The notes: a model not told the origin generated them from the sequence alone. Shown: positions 24,700 to 34,068, counted from the stretch's first letter. The stretch: 64,000 nucleotides of DNA from Pseudomonas kermanshahensis (GCF_014269205.2 NZ_JABWRY020000002.1:213501-277500), one strand, 5' to 3'. Made by a program: numbers and translations.

Positions 24700-25590
24700 A
24701 TGAGTAAAGTCAATGTGCTGGTCGTGGATGACGCCCCGTTCATCCGCGATCTGGTCAGGAAGTGCCTGCGCAATGCCTTTCCGGGCATGGTCATCGACGA
24801 TGCGGTCAACGGTCGCAAGGCCATGGCCATGTTGGGCAAGGAGCCGTTCGACCTGGTCCTGTGTGACTGGGAAATGCCTGAGATGTCGGGCCTGGAGCTG
24901 CTCAGCTGGTGCCGTCAGCAGCCCGCGTTGAAGAGCCTGCAGTTCATCATGGTGACCAGCCGTGGTGACAAGGAGAACGTGATCCAGGCCATTCAGGCCG
25001 GTGTGTCCGATTTTGTCGGCAAGCCGTTCACCAACGAGCAGTTGCTGACCAAGGTAAAGAAAGCCCTGACCAAGATCGGCAAACTCGACAGCCTGATGGC
25101 CACTGGGCCTGCGCGGGCGAATTCGGCGTTTGCCAACGATTCGCTGAGCGCGCTGACGGGCGGCAAGCCTGAAGCCGTCAAGGTCGCGGCGCCTGCTGCC
25201 GCGCCGGCCAAGCCGTTGATCAATGCACCGGCACCGCCTGCGGCTGCACCCAGTGGCCGTGGCCAAGGCCAGCTGCGCCTGTCTAGCGGCACACAGCCGT
25301 GCGTGATCAAGGCGTTGAGCCTGAAAGAGGCGCTGCTGGTGGTGCGCCGCAGCGAAGCGCTGCCGCAGGTGCTGGAGGGCGCGGTACTGGACCTGGAGCA
25401 AGGCGAAAACGCCGAAGTCGCGCGCCTGAACGGTTACCTGCATGCCGTTGCGGCGCTGGAGCCCAAGCCAGACAGTGACTGGCTGCAGCTGACCTTCAAG
25501 TTCGTCGATCAGGATGCGCAGAAGCTCGACTACCTGTCGCGGCTGATTGCCCGCGGCACGGCGCAGAAGCACTTCACGCCCGGCGCCTGA
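24700..25590 (+). CDS. CheY-like response regulator with PilZ-like C-terminal domain
   Basis: 296 residues. Residues 1-125 are a receiver: acidic pair Asp10-Asp11, phosphoacceptor Asp56 (LVLCDWEMPEMSG), conserved Lys108 (FVGKPF). Residues 126-190 form an Ala/Pro-rich linker. Residues 192-290 (GQLRLSSGTQP..., LSLKEALLVV, LQLTFKFVDQDAQKLDYLSRLI) have the strand order and ending of a PilZ domain but lack the arginine motif that binds cyclic di-GMP. It has no DNA-binding domain and no kinase neighbour. It stands between phoU and a peptidase gene. Partner unknown. Confidence 0.8.
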   Translation: MSKVNVLVVDDAPFIRDLVRKCLRNAFPGMVIDDAVNGRKAMAMLGKEPFDLVLCDWEMPEMSGLELLSWCRQQPALKSLQFIMVTSRGDKENVIQAIQAGVSDFVGKPFTNEQLLTKVKKALTKIGKLDSLMATGPARANSAFANDSLSALTGGKPEAVKVAAPAAAPAKPLINAPAPPAAAPSGRGQGQLRLSSGTQPCVIKALSLKEALLVVRRSEALPQVLEGAVLDLEQGENAEVARLNGYLHAVAALEPKPDSDWLQLTFKFVDQDAQKLDYLSRLIARGTAQKHFTPGA

Positions 25591-25607
25591 TCCACGCTGC
25601 CCCTTTT

Positions 25608-25720
25608 TAGGAGCCGCCTTGCGTCGCGAAAGGGCTGCGCAGCAGCCCCACGATTTCGACGTTGACGCAGATATTGCTGGGGCCGCTTTGCGGCCCTTTC
25701 GCGACGCAAGGCCGCTCCTA
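25608..25720. repeat. Repeat pair with TAGGAGC/GCTCCTA arms, inverted
   Basis: Left arm 25608-25634 and right arm 25693-25720 are near-perfect complements (GAGCCGCCTTGCGTCGCGAA...). Between them lie GGGCTGCGCAGCAGCCC and GGGCCGCTTTGCGGCCC, two smaller palindromes. A variant of the same repeat class as those at 34901 and 51627. Confidence 0.8.
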
Positions 25721-25826
25721 CAAGGGATCGTATTTGGCGCGGAATAACCATCCGACCAACTGTCATATCCCCCGCCAAACCGGCTGCTAGGCTTCGACAG
25801 ATCACAACTGTCAAAAAGCCACTATC

Positions 25827-26723
25827 ATGCCCGCCCGCCTGCTGCTGTTCTGTGCATTGCTCATGGCCTCGGCGTCGAGCCTGGGCGTGACCCTCTACCC
25901 GATTACCGATGCCAACGGTGTGGGTGCCTATACCGACCGGCCAGGCCCCGGGGCCAAGCCGATCGAGCTGCATGAATCCATGGTCGAGCGGCAGGAAAGC
26001 CAGGTGCGGCTCAACGCGATCGTGTTCCAGGGCGGCGTGAGCTTTTCTGCGCGCAATGAATCGCATGTGCCGGTGCAGGTCGAATTGCACCTGGACAAGC
26101 TGATCAACGCCCAAGGCGGCAATGCGCCGCGGATCGTGCGCAGGGTGCTGCCAGGGCGTTCAACCCAGATGCTCAGCGTGCTGCGAGGCCGCCCTGGGAC
26201 GTTGCTGGGCTATCGCTCGACGCTGCTGCAGGCAATGGGCGACCCGGGGCTGCGGCCTCAGGGTTATCGGTACGCCTTCCCCTGGCTGGGCGGGCCGTTT
26301 CGGGTGACGCAGGGGCCCAACGGGCGCTTCAGCCATTTTGGCCCCAAGGGGCGCTATGCCATGGATATCGCCATGCCTGAGGGCACGACCATCATTGCGG
26401 CCCGGGAAGGGGTGGTGGTGAATGTCGAGAACAGCCAGACCGGGCGTGGCAGCAACCCGTCGGGCAATTTTGTCAGGGTCCTGCACGCCGACGGCACCAT
26501 GGGCGTGTACCTGCACCTGATGCGCGGTTCGGTTGTAGTGGCTGAGGGGCAGCGGGTGAAGCAGGGGCAGATGCTGGCCAAGTCCGGCAACACCGGCAAC
26601 AGCACTGGCCCGCACCTGCATTTTGTGGTGCAGCGCAACGTAGGGTTGGCGCTGGAGTCGATACCCTATCAGTTCGACAGGCCGATCAGTGGGCTGCCCG
26701 ACTTTACGGCGGGCAACCCCTGA
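25827..26723 (+). CDS. M23 (LytM) family metallopeptidase, secreted
   Basis: 298 residues with a signal peptide (about 1-19, SASS-LGV). The C-terminal ~140 residues form the LytM domain: FSHFGPKGRYAMDIAMPEGT, with the family His and Asp metal ligands, and STGPHLHFVVQRN with the second HxH. The middle part is a DUF-like beta region seen in Pseudomonas peptidoglycan endopeptidase relatives. It should act in the periplasm on peptide cross-bridges of peptidoglycan. There is no good Shine-Dalgarno sequence before the ATG, only the CACTATC spacer, so the start is less certain. Confidence 0.85.
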   Translation: MPARLLLFCALLMASASSLGVTLYPITDANGVGAYTDRPGPGAKPIELHESMVERQESQVRLNAIVFQGGVSFSARNESHVPVQVELHLDKLINAQGGNAPRIVRRVLPGRSTQMLSVLRGRPGTLLGYRSTLLQAMGDPGLRPQGYRYAFPWLGGPFRVTQGPNGRFSHFGPKGRYAMDIAMPEGTTIIAAREGVVVNVENSQTGRGSNPSGNFVRVLHADGTMGVYLHLMRGSVVVAEGQRVKQGQMLAKSGNTGNSTGPHLHFVVQRNVGLALESIPYQFDRPISGLPDFTAGNP

Positions 26724-26739
26724 ACGAGGGACCGTAAGG

Positions 26740-28080
26740 TCAATCCAGCTTCAGCACCTTGGCCAGCACGATCTTCGGCCCTTTCATCTTCTTGATGATG
26801 ATGCGCAGGCCTTCAACCTCAAGCACTTCTTCCTCTTCGGGGACGCGTTTGAGCGTTTCATACACCAGCCCAGCCAGGGTCTCCGCCTCGATGTGGTCCA
26901 GGTCGATGCCCAGCAGGCGCTCGACCTTGAACAGCGGCGTGTCACCACGCACCAGCAGCTTGCCCGGCTGGTAGGCGAGGATGCCGCGCTCAGTCTTGCG
27001 GTGTTCATCCTGGATATCGCCGACCAGTACTTCCAGCACGTCTTCCATGGTCAGGTAGCCGATTACCTTGCCATCGGCTTCCTCGACCAGCACGAAATGC
27101 GCGCCGCCCTTGCGGAACTGCTCCAGCAACTGCGACAGCGGCATATGCCGGGAAACCCGCTCCAGCGGCCGGGCCAGGTCTTCGAGGTCGATGGTTTCGG
27201 GCAGGTGGTCGAGTTCGGCCAACTCCAGCAACAGGTCCTTGATGTGCAGCAACCCGGTGAACTCTTCGCGCTCGGCGTCGTAGACCGGGTAACGGCTGAA
27301 CTTGTGGCGGCGCAGCAGGGCCAGGATCTGCTTGAGCGGCGCGTGCGCGTCGATGCTGACCATGTCCTCGCGGGAGTTAGCCCAGTCGACCACTTCCAGC
27401 TCGCCCATTTCCACTGCCGAGGCCAGCACGCGCATGCCCTGGTCGCTCGGGTCTTGGCCACGGCTGGAGTGCAGGATCAGCTTGAGCTCTTCGCGGCTGT
27501 AGTGATGCTCATGGTGCGGGCCAGGCTCACCTTGGCCAGCAATGCGCAGGATGGTGTTGGCGCTGGCATTGAGCAGGTAGATGGCCGGGTACATCGCCCA
27601 GTAGAACAGGTACAGCGGCACCGCGGTCCACAGCGACAGCAGCTCGGGCTTGCGGATCGCCCAGGACTTGGGCGCCAGCTCACCGACCACAATGTGCAGG
27701 TAAGAGATGACGAAGAAGGCGACGAAGAACGAAATGCCCTTGATCAGCTCTGGCGTGTCCACGCCCATGTAGGCCAGCAGCGGCTCCAGCAGGTGGGCGA
27801 ACGCCGGCTCGCCGACCCAGCCCAGGCCCAGGGAGGCGAGGGTGATGCCCAGCTGGCAGGCGGACAGGTAGGCGTCGAGCTGGTTGTGCACCTTGCGCAG
27901 GATGCTGCCACGCCAGCCGTGCAGTTCGGCGATGGAATCGACGCGGGTTGAGCGCAGCTTGACCATGGCGAACTCGGCGGCAACGAAAAAGCCGTTGAGC
28001 AGCACCAGGAGCAAGGCAAAGATGATCATGCCGAAATCGGCGAATAACGAGGTGAGGCTGATACCAGGGGAAGGGTCCAT
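26740..28080 (-). CDS. CorB/CorC-type membrane protein with CNNM, CBS pair and CorC domains
   Basis: 446 residues. The ATG at 28080 starts MDPSPGISLTSLFADFG; the earlier frame runs through the terminator of phoR and is not real. Residues 10-190 are a CNNM (DUF21) membrane domain with LLNGFFVAAEFAMVKLRSTRV. Residues 210-340 carry two CBS motifs, and 355-440 the CorC/HlyC domain (EGLRIIIKKMKG at the end). Such proteins are thought to move Mg2+ or Co2+; older names call them hemolysin. It sits downstream of phoR but behind a strong terminator. Confidence 0.9.
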   Translation of the reverse strand: MDPSPGISLTSLFADFGMIIFALLLVLLNGFFVAAEFAMVKLRSTRVDSIAELHGWRGSILRKVHNQLDAYLSACQLGITLASLGLGWVGEPAFAHLLEPLLAYMGVDTPELIKGISFFVAFFVISYLHIVVGELAPKSWAIRKPELLSLWTAVPLYLFYWAMYPAIYLLNASANTILRIAGQGEPGPHHEHHYSREELKLILHSSRGQDPSDQGMRVLASAVEMGELEVVDWANSREDMVSIDAHAPLKQILALLRRHKFSRYPVYDAEREEFTGLLHIKDLLLELAELDHLPETIDLEDLARPLERVSRHMPLSQLLEQFRKGGAHFVLVEEADGKVIGYLTMEDVLEVLVGDIQDEHRKTERGILAYQPGKLLVRGDTPLFKVERLLGIDLDHIEAETLAGLVYETLKRVPEEEEVLEVEGLRIIIKKMKGPKIVLAKVLKLD

Positions 28081-28116
28081 GATGGAGTTTTTACGGGGTC
28101 CGTCTTTGAGGAATGG

Positions 28117-28145
28117 AGAAAAAAAGTGCCAGCACAGGCTGGCAC
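28117..28145 (-). terminator. Rho-independent terminator after phoR
   Basis: On the minus strand, GTGCCAGC / GCTGGCAC with loop CTGT (28126-28133 and 28138-28145) is followed by TTTTTTTCTCC. It separates phoR from the CorB/C gene. Confidence 0.85.
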
Positions 28146-28219
28146 AGGGGGTCCAATGTAGCGGTTGAAACCGCAAAAGCAAAGGGTGATGGTCTTGATG
28201 GGGTTGCGGTGCAGCCTTC

Positions 28220-29527
28220 TCAACCCTTGCCGTTGGCCAATTGTGCCGGCGCAAAGTGACAGGTAAAGGTGCTGCCATGCCCCGGCACGCTGCTGATCTC
28301 CAGGCGCCCGCGATGGCGCAGCAGCACATGCTTGACGATCGCCAGGCCCAACCCGGTGCCCCCGGTATTGGACGCCCGGCTGGAGTCGACGCGGTAGAAG
28401 CGCTCGGTCAGCCGTGGCAAATGCTTGGCATCGATGCCGATACCCGAATCCTGCACGCTGAGGTGCGCACCCTGGGCATCGGCCCACCAGCGGATGCGAA
28501 TGCTGCCCTCGTCCGGGGTGTACTTGACCGCGTTGAACACCAGGTTGGAGAACGCACTGCGTAGCTCTGCCTCGCTGCCCTTGAGGCTGACGCCGGGTGC
28601 GGCTTCCAGGCTGATGCGCTGGTTACGTGGGCCGGACAGCGCCTGGGCATCGCCCTTGATCGACTGCAGCAGGGCATCGACGGGCACGGGCAGGTTGTCG
28701 GAGGGGTAGTCGGTGGCCTCCAGCTTGGCCAGCAACAGCAAGTCATTGAGCAGGGTCTGCATGCGTGAGCCTTGCTGGCTCATCTGCTGCAGGGCCCGGG
28801 TCCAGCGCGGGTTCACGTCCTCGACGTTGTCGAGCAAGGTTTCCAGGTAGCCGGTAATCACCGTCAGCGGCGTACGCAACTCATGGGAAACGTTGGCGAC
28901 GAAGTCTTTGCGCATCTGTTCGAGCTGATGGATGCGGGTGACATCGCGCACCAGCATCAGGTGCTCATTATTGCCGTAGCGGGTGATGTGCAGTTGCACA
29001 CGCATCCGGTCATTGATCGGCGAAGGGATTTCCAACGGTTCGACGTAGTTCTCCGCCTCGAAATATTCCTTGAAGCGAGGGTGGCGCACCAGGTTGGTCA
29101 CCTGCTGGCCGCCGTCCTGCGGGGTCTTGAAGCCCAGCAGGGTTTCGGCGGCGCGGTTCCACCATTCCAGGTTGCCGTCGCTGTCGAGCATGATCACCGC
29201 GTCGCGCAGCGCGGCAGTGGACTCCTGCACCCGGTCGATCACCGCCTGCAGGCGGCCGCGTACGCGTTGGTCGCGACGTTGCAGGTGGTAGATGCTGTCG
29301 AACACTTCGCCCCACAGGCCGTAGCCGTCTGGCGGGGCCTCGTCGGGTTGATGGTTGCGCAGCCAGTCATGCAGGCGCAGCAGCTGCTTGAGGGTCCAAC
29401 CCAGGTAAAGGGCCAGGCCGATGGCCAGGCTCCAGCCGTAATAACCGCTGACCAGCCCACCGAGCAGGCAGACAGAGATCAGCAGCAGCAGGTGGCGAAT
29501 CAGGGTCGCGTGCCAGTTCTGGTTCAA
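28220..29527 (-). CDS. phoR: Phosphate regulon sensor histidine kinase
   Basis: 435 residues from a TTG at 29527 with AAGGA seven bases upstream; another TTG six codons earlier lacks such a site. Two membrane segments lie near the N-terminus (about 11-50). A PAS-like domain covers about 95-185 (AALRDAVIMLDSDGNLEWWN). The H-box FVANVSHELRTPLTVI is around residue 200, and the N, G1 and G2 boxes follow (FSNLVFNAVKYTPDEG, DSGIGID, GGTGLGLAIVKH). It phosphorylates PhoB at low phosphate. It follows phoB on the same strand. Confidence 0.95.
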   Translation of the reverse strand: MNQNWHATLIRHLLLLISVCLLGGLVSGYYGWSLAIGLALYLGWTLKQLLRLHDWLRNHQPDEAPPDGYGLWGEVFDSIYHLQRRDQRVRGRLQAVIDRVQESTAALRDAVIMLDSDGNLEWWNRAAETLLGFKTPQDGGQQVTNLVRHPRFKEYFEAENYVEPLEIPSPINDRMRVQLHITRYGNNEHLMLVRDVTRIHQLEQMRKDFVANVSHELRTPLTVITGYLETLLDNVEDVNPRWTRALQQMSQQGSRMQTLLNDLLLLAKLEATDYPSDNLPVPVDALLQSIKGDAQALSGPRNQRISLEAAPGVSLKGSEAELRSAFSNLVFNAVKYTPDEGSIRIRWWADAQGAHLSVQDSGIGIDAKHLPRLTERFYRVDSSRASNTGGTGLGLAIVKHVLLRHRGRLEISSVPGHGSTFTCHFAPAQLANGKG

Positions 29528-29572
29528 TTGACGGTCCTTGTACAACGTCGTGCAGCCAGGCGTGCAGGCGTG

Positions 29573-30262
29573 TCAGCTCTTGGTCGAGAAACGGTAGCCA
29601 GTGCCGCGGACGGTTTGTACCAGATTTTCGTAGGCTTCACCCAGCGCCTTGCGCAAGCGGCGGATGTGCACGTCGACAGTACGCTCCTCGACATAGACGT
29701 TGCCGCCCCAAACCTGGTCCAGCAACTGGCCACGGGTGTAGGCGCGCTCTTGGTGGGTCATGAAGAACTGCAGCAGGCGGTATTCGGTGGGGCCCATCTC
29801 GGCCGGTTTGCCGTCGATGGTCACGCGGTGGCTGATCGGGTCAAGCAGCAGGCCACCGACTTCGATCGGCGCCTCGCTGTCGCTCGGGCCGGTGCGACGC
29901 AGCACGGCTTTCAGGCGGGCGACCAGCTCGCGGGGCGAGAAGGGTTTGGTGATGTAGTCATCGGCGCCCACTTCCAGGCCTTGGATCTTGTTGTCCTCTT
30001 CACCTTTGGCGGTGAGCATGATGATCGGGATGTCCCCGGTCAGCTCGTCACGCTTCAGGCGGCGGGCCAGTTCGATGCCCGAGGTGCCCGGCAGCATCCA
30101 GTCGAGCAGGATCAGGTCAGGCTTGCGGTCGACGATGATCGCGTGTGCCTGTTGCGAGTTCTCCGCTTCCAGGCAGTCGTAGCCGGCCATTTCCAATGCA
30201 ACGGCGATCATCTCGCGAATAGGCGCTTCGTCGTCGACGATCAGAATGTTCCTGCCAACCAT
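29573..30262 (-). CDS. phoB: Phosphate regulon response regulator
   Basis: 229 residues, OmpR/PhoB type. Receiver domain 1-120 with phosphoacceptor Asp54 ([11 protein letters not shown]). The winged helix occupies 130-229 and has the conserved [33 protein letters not shown]. The ATG at 30262 has AGGAGAGG upstream. It activates pst and other Pho genes through Pho boxes such as those at 17556 and 18747. A Pho box-like site lies at 30316-30333, upstream of its own gene, which would give positive feedback. Confidence 0.96.
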   Translation of the reverse strand: MVGRNILIVDDEAPIREMIAVALEMAGYDCLEAENSQQAHAIIVDRKPDLILLDWMLPGTSGIELARRLKRDELTGDIPIIMLTAKGEEDNKIQGLEVGADDYITKPFSPRELVARLKAVLRRTGPSDSEAPIEVGGLLLDPISHRVTIDGKPAEMGPTEYRLLQFFMTHQERAYTRGQLLDQVWGGNVYVEERTVDVHIRRLRKALGEAYENLVQTVRGTGYRFSTKS

Positions 30263-30315
30263 GCTCAAAACCTCTCCTGGAAAATCGTGTCTGGCCCGCA
30301 TTAGATAACGGAATT

Positions 30316-30333
30316 ATTGCAGCTGTGTGACAG
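30316..30333 (-). promoter_or_regulatory. Candidate Pho box before phoB
   Basis: On the minus strand, CTGTCAC-ACAG-CTGCAAT: the first half is a strong PhoB half site, the second a partial one with correct 11-base spacing. It lies about 54 bases upstream of the phoB start. Confidence 0.5.
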
Positions 30334-30434
30334 AGCATTGGCTGTTCTGGCGACATTCCATGACTGAACTAGGCTTGAAAGGGCCGCTGCGGCGGCTATC
30401 AGAACTCATTTCCCCGGAAACAATGGTGAATCCA

Positions 30435-30803
30435 ATGACACGACATACGCTGAGCTGGATGGCCCTTCTTGCTGCGCTGGCACTCCCGGGGGTGGCCTCG
30501 GCCGACCATGAGATGGTGAAGAACGGCATGCTGGTCGACCATGCCGGCATGACGTTGTACACCTTTGACAAAGACGCTGGGGGCAAGTCGATGTGCAATG
30601 GCGATTGCGCAAAGAATTGGCCGCCGTTGACGGCTAAAGCGAGTGAAAAGGCAGAGGGCAAGTGGACGCAGATCAAGCGTGACGATGGCACGATGCAATG
30701 GGCCTATGACGGCAAGCCGCTGTACACCTTCGTCAAGGACAAGAAGGCTGGCGATACCACCGGTGACGGCATGAAAGACGTCTGGCACGTGGCCAAGCCG
30801 TGA
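30435..30803 (+). CDS. Small secreted protein with COG4315/lipoprotein_15 repeats
   Basis: 122 residues with a signal peptide (about 1-23, ending VASA). The mature part carries two repeats of about 45 residues: TLYTFDKDAGGKSMCNGDC...NWPPL and LYTFVKDKKAGDTTGDG..KDVW. The CNGDC cysteine pair is conserved in the family. Function unknown; relatives are annotated as predicted lipoproteins, but no lipobox is seen here. An ATG at 30423 is an alternative start. It faces away from phoB with a 172-base intergenic region. Confidence 0.82.
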   Translation: MTRHTLSWMALLAALALPGVASADHEMVKNGMLVDHAGMTLYTFDKDAGGKSMCNGDCAKNWPPLTAKASEKAEGKWTQIKRDDGTMQWAYDGKPLYTFVKDKKAGDTTGDGMKDVWHVAKP

Positions 30804-30823
30804 GATAGCCGGGGCCGCTGTGC

Positions 30824-30905
30824 GGCCCTATCGCCGGCAAGCCGGCTCCCACAGGGGCAGCAGCTATGCAAACTCTGTGGGAGCCGGCTTGCCGGCGATA
30901 GGGCC
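30824..30905. repeat. REP pair, inverted
   Basis: GGCCCTATCGCCGGCAAGCC... (30824-30854) and its complement (30875-30905), spacer of 20. Core palindrome GCCGGCAAGCCGGC differs from the GCGGGCAAGCCCGC core of other pairs, so this is a separate subgroup, shared with 54180-54297. Confidence 0.85.
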
Positions 30906-30912
30906 GGAAAAG

Positions 30913-31803
30913 TCAGCGCAGTGCGTAATCCAGCACGACCCCAATGAACACCAGCAACCCCGCCCAGTGATTGTGCAGAAACGCCTTGAAGCACGACTCG
31001 CGGTCCAGCTTGCGCGTCGACCAGAACTCCCAGGCAAAGCACAACGCCGCCCCCAGCAGCCCCAGGTGGAACCAGCCGCCCAGCTCGAAGCGGCTCCCGG
31101 CCAACAGCAGGCAAGCCAACGACAGCAACTGCAAGGTCAGGATGATCACCCGATCGGCTTCGCCAAACAGAATGGCCGTCGATTTCACGCCGATCTTCAG
31201 GTCATCGTCGCGGTCGACCATGGCGTAGTAAGTGTCGTAGCCCACGGTCCACAGCAGGTTGGCGATGTACAGCAGCCAGGCACTGGCCGGCAGCTCGCCC
31301 CCGGCAGCGGTGAAGGCCATGGGGATACCCCAGGAATACGCGGCGCCCAGCACCACCTGCGGGTAATAGGTATAGCGCTTCATGAACGGGTAGCAGAACG
31401 CCAAGGCCACGGCGCCGAACGACAGCCAGACGGTCCGGCTGTTGGTGCACAGCACCAGCAGGAAACTCACCCCGACCAGGATCGCGAACAGTGCCAGCGC
31501 CTCGCGCGGCTCGACCCGGCCGCTGGCCAAGGGGCGGTCGGCGGTGCGTTTGACGTGGCCATCGACCTTGCGGTCGGCAAAGTCATTGATGCAGCAGCCT
31601 GCAGCGCGCATCAGCACCACGCCGAGGCCGAAGATCAGCACGTTGGCCAGGGTCGGTGAACCTTGCCCTGCAATCCACACGGCCGACAGGGTCGGCCACA
31701 GCAGCAGGTAGATGCCGATGGGGCGGTCCATGCGGCTGAGCTGGACAAAGTCCCAGGCGCGCGGGTGCACGCGGTTGAGCGACTTGAGCAGTTGCAGGTA
31801 CAT
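30913..31803 (-). CDS. ubiA: 4-hydroxybenzoate octaprenyltransferase
   Basis: 296 residues with about eight membrane segments. The prenyl-diphosphate binding motifs are visible: [20 protein letters not shown] with the aspartates, and [18 protein letters not shown]. It attaches the polyprenyl tail to 4-hydroxybenzoate, the second committed step of ubiquinone synthesis, in the inner membrane. The start overlaps the stop of ubiC by one base (TGATG), so the pair is translationally coupled. The family is wide, but ubiC next to it supports the assignment. Confidence 0.95.
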   Translation of the reverse strand: MYLQLLKSLNRVHPRAWDFVQLSRMDRPIGIYLLLWPTLSAVWIAGQGSPTLANVLIFGLGVVLMRAAGCCINDFADRKVDGHVKRTADRPLASGRVEPREALALFAILVGVSFLLVLCTNSRTVWLSFGAVALAFCYPFMKRYTYYPQVVLGAAYSWGIPMAFTAAGGELPASAWLLYIANLLWTVGYDTYYAMVDRDDDLKIGVKSTAILFGEADRVIILTLQLLSLACLLLAGSRFELGGWFHLGLLGAALCFAWEFWSTRKLDRESCFKAFLHNHWAGLLVFIGVVLDYALR

Positions 31804-32360
31804 CAGCGGTTTTCCTCCTTGGCCGCTTGCCACAGGGCTGGCAGGAACACCTCGGCTACCAGCAGGTCCAGGCCGTCCCGTTCAAAGCGTGAGCGTCGGC
31901 CCCAAAGCGCATCATGGCGGGCCTCGGTCGGTAACCAGGCTTGTGGATAACTGCACACTTGCAGGGGGTGGCGAATGAACGCCTGGTCACAGAACAGCAA
32001 CTCGCCCAGCGAGCGGCTGCCTAGGGTCTCGAGGTCCAGGCCACCGCGCTCCAGGGCACTGCGGCTGGCCACGCTGCGGGCGAACACCCAGGGCTGGCCG
32101 TGGCCACGCAGGTACACCTCGCGCACCCAGCCTTGCGCCCCCGGCGCGATGCCCAGGGCCAGGCATTCGTCATCACGCAGTGGCTGCCAGCCTTCCAGCA
32201 GCGGGGTGACGGAGAAATGATCGTGGGACAGGCGGGTCAGGCGGCGGGTCAGCGAGCCCTCGTCGAACAGCCAGTCCAGGGTCGGCTGGTCGATCTCGGT
32301 CGCCAGCTGTGAATACGGCAGCCACGCGACAGCGGCTGCTTGCGGGGATTCGTACGACAC
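31803..32360 (-). CDS. ubiC: Chorismate lyase (chorismate-pyruvate lyase)
   Basis: 185 residues, typical of UbiC. It converts chorismate to 4-hydroxybenzoate and pyruvate, supplying Ubi[21 protein letters not shown] and [13 protein letters not shown] are conserved segments that line the product-binding site. Gene order ubiC-ubiA with a one-base overlap matches other Pseudomonas genomes. A DnaA-like 9-mer (TGTGGATAA at 31932-31940) occurs inside this gene, with no other box nearby. Confidence 0.93.
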   Translation of the reverse strand: MSYESPQAAAVAWLPYSQLATEIDQPTLDWLFDEGSLTRRLTRLSHDHFSVTPLLEGWQPLRDDECLALGIAPGAQGWVREVYLRGHGQPWVFARSVASRSALERGGLDLETLGSRSLGELLFCDQAFIRHPLQVCSYPQAWLPTEARHDALWGRRSRFERDGLDLLVAEVFLPALWQAAKEENR

Positions 32361-32529
32361 GTCGGTATGCTTGTTACAGCCAGAGAGGCGGCGAGCTTAG
32401 CATGATTGCCCCGACTGCTTGCATACTGCTGGCAGGGCCAGTAAAAAGCCCCCAAAGATTGCGCGGCGGCCCCCTGGCGGGCCATCAGCAGCGACACAAG
32501 CCCGAGCCTGAAACGAGGAATCCGTACCG

Positions 32530-32697
32530 ATGAAAAAATGGCAATGTATTGTCTGTGGCCTGATCTATGACGAAGCCGAAGGCTGGCCCGACGACGGCAT
32601 CGCCCCCGGCACCCGTTGGGAAGACGTGCCTGCAGACTGGCTGTGCCCCGACTGCGGCGTCGGCAAGAGCGACTTCGAAATGATCGCCATCGGCTGA
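32530..32697 (+). CDS. rubA: Rubredoxin
   Basis: 55 residues with two CxxC-G motifs, [18 protein letters not shown] and [12 protein letters not shown], which bind one Fe(SCys)4 centre. Small electron carrier of about 6 kDa. It is followed after 34 bases by the NADH-rubredoxin reductase gene, so the two form an electron-transfer unit that can serve alkane hydroxylases or other oxidases. P. aeruginosa has two rubredoxins here; only one is present in this window. The gene is too short to appear in ordinary ORF lists. Confidence 0.95.
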   Translation: MKKWQCIVCGLIYDEAEGWPDDGIAPGTRWEDVPADWLCPDCGVGKSDFEMIAIG

Positions 32698-32731
32698 TCA
32701 TCCCCTGTTCCCACCCTGAGGTAAGCACGAC

Positions 32732-33880
32732 ATGACGTCCCCCGTAGTCATCATCGGTACTGGCCTGGCCGGCTACAACCTGGCCCGTGAATTTCGCAAG
32801 CTCGATGGCGAGACGCCGCTGCTGTTGATTACCGCCGACGATGGTCGTTCCTACTCCAAGCCCATGCTCTCCACGGGTTTTGCCAAGCTCAAGGATGCCG
32901 ATGGGTTGTGCATGGCCGAGCCAGGCGCGATGGCCGAGCAGCTCAAGGCCGAAATCCGTACCCACACCCGTATCAGCGGCATCGACCCCGGCCACAAGCG
33001 CCTGTGGATCGGTGAAGAGGCCGTGGCCTATCGTGACTTGGTGTTGGCCTGGGGCGCCCAGACTGTGCAGGTGCCGATCGAGGGTGACGCTGGCGGGCAG
33101 GTCTTCCCGATCAACGACCTGGAGGATTACGCACGCTTTCGCGCCGCCGCTGCCGGTAAGCAGCGCGTGCTGATTCTGGGCGCAGGCCTGATTGGCTGCG
33201 AATTCGCCAATGACATGAGCCTGGGCGGGTTCCAGGTCGAGGTGGTGGCCCCGTGCGAGCAGGTGATGCCGACCCTGTTGCACCCAGCCGCCGCCGCTGC
33301 CGTGCAGGCCGGGCTAGAAGGCCTTGGCGTGCGCTTCCACCTGGGCCCGGTGCTGACGCGCCTGCAGCAGGTTGCGCAGGGCCTTGAGGCGCACTTGTCC
33401 GACGGTAGCGTGATCGCCTGCGACCTGGTGGTTTCAGCCATCGGCTTGCGCCCCCGTACTGATCTTGCCGCCGCTGCTGGCCTGCAGACTAATCGCGGCG
33501 TGGTGGTGGACCGGCAGTTGCGCACGTCCCACGCCAATATCTTCGCCCTGGGCGACTGCGCCGAGGTGGACGGCATCAATCTGCTCTATGTGATGCCGCT
33601 GATGAGCTGTGCCCGCGCCTTGGCGCAAACCCTGGTCGGTAACCCAACGGCCGTCAGTTACGGGGCGATGCCGATCACCGTGAAGACCCCAGCGTGCCCG
33701 CTGGTGGTCTCGCCGCCCCCGCAAGGGCACGACGGCAACTGGCAGGTGGAGGGGCAGGGCAGCGACCTCAAGGTGCTCTGCCACGATGCCGACGGCAAGC
33801 TGCTGGGCTATGCCCTGACCGGTGCGGCCGTGATGGAAAAGCTGGCCCTGAATCGTCAGTTACCGCCGGTTATGGCGTAA
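32732..33880 (+). CDS. NAD(P)H-rubredoxin reductase
   Basis: 382 residues, a flavin-dependent pyridine nucleotide-disulfide-type oxidoreductase. FAD-binding [12 protein letters not shown] at about residues 8-19, NAD-binding [19 protein letters not shown] at about 147, and [11 protein letters not shown] as the second FAD contact are present. It passes electrons from NAD(P)H to rubredoxin encoded just upstream. The family is best known from AlkT; here no alkane hydroxylase is nearby, so the final acceptor is unknown, possibly oxygen-stress enzymes. Confidence 0.92.
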   Translation: MTSPVVIIGTGLAGYNLAREFRKLDGETPLLLITADDGRSYSKPMLSTGFAKLKDADGLCMAEPGAMAEQLKAEIRTHTRISGIDPGHKRLWIGEEAVAYRDLVLAWGAQTVQVPIEGDAGGQVFPINDLEDYARFRAAAAGKQRVLILGAGLIGCEFANDMSLGGFQVEVVAPCEQVMPTLLHPAAAAAVQAGLEGLGVRFHLGPVLTRLQQVAQGLEAHLSDGSVIACDLVVSAIGLRPRTDLAAAAGLQTNRGVVVDRQLRTSHANIFALGDCAEVDGINLLYVMPLMSCARALAQTLVGNPTAVSYGAMPITVKTPACPLVVSPPPQGHDGNWQVEGQGSDLKVLCHDADGKLLGYALTGAAVMEKLALNRQLPPVMA

Positions 33881-34035
33881 ATAGCGGGCGTTCTGTCGGG
33901 TTTATCCTGTTATTGCTCACACAATGGCCGCCCAGATACTGGCGCGGCCTCGGTGGGCGTGCCATTCTCACTCCCGTCTGCCGCAGATTAGAGCCTGCGG
34001 TGCCTTGAGCGCTGCTCCCAGAGGCAGCACGGCAT

Positions 34036-34043
34036 AACAACAA
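34036..34043 (+). promoter_or_regulatory. AACAACAA motif upstream of the HU gene
   Basis: Matches AAnAAnAA, 26 bases before the ATG at 34069. This is farther than usual for Crc/Hfq translation sites, so the evidence is weaker than for the two polyamine genes. Confidence 0.3.
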
Positions 34044-34068
34044 AAAATCCCGTCAAAGAGGCTTCACT

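Noticed and set aside
26740..28329. Longer CorB/C-type start at 28329
   Set aside because: The extra 83 residues span the phoR terminator and part of phoR; the ATG at 28080 gives a normal CNNM N-terminus.
30403..30434. Short upstream start of the COG4315-like gene (ATG at 30327)
   Set aside because: It would add 36 residues without homology and remove the signal peptide from the N-terminus.
31932..31940. Perfect DnaA 9-mer TGTGGATAA in ubiC
   Set aside because: A lone copy; one such 9-mer in a window of this size is not surprising and no second box is nearby.
33881..34068. Searched for an extra small gene between rubredoxin reductase and HU
   Set aside because: No frame with a ribosome site and plausible composition; only the HU promoter/leader region is there.
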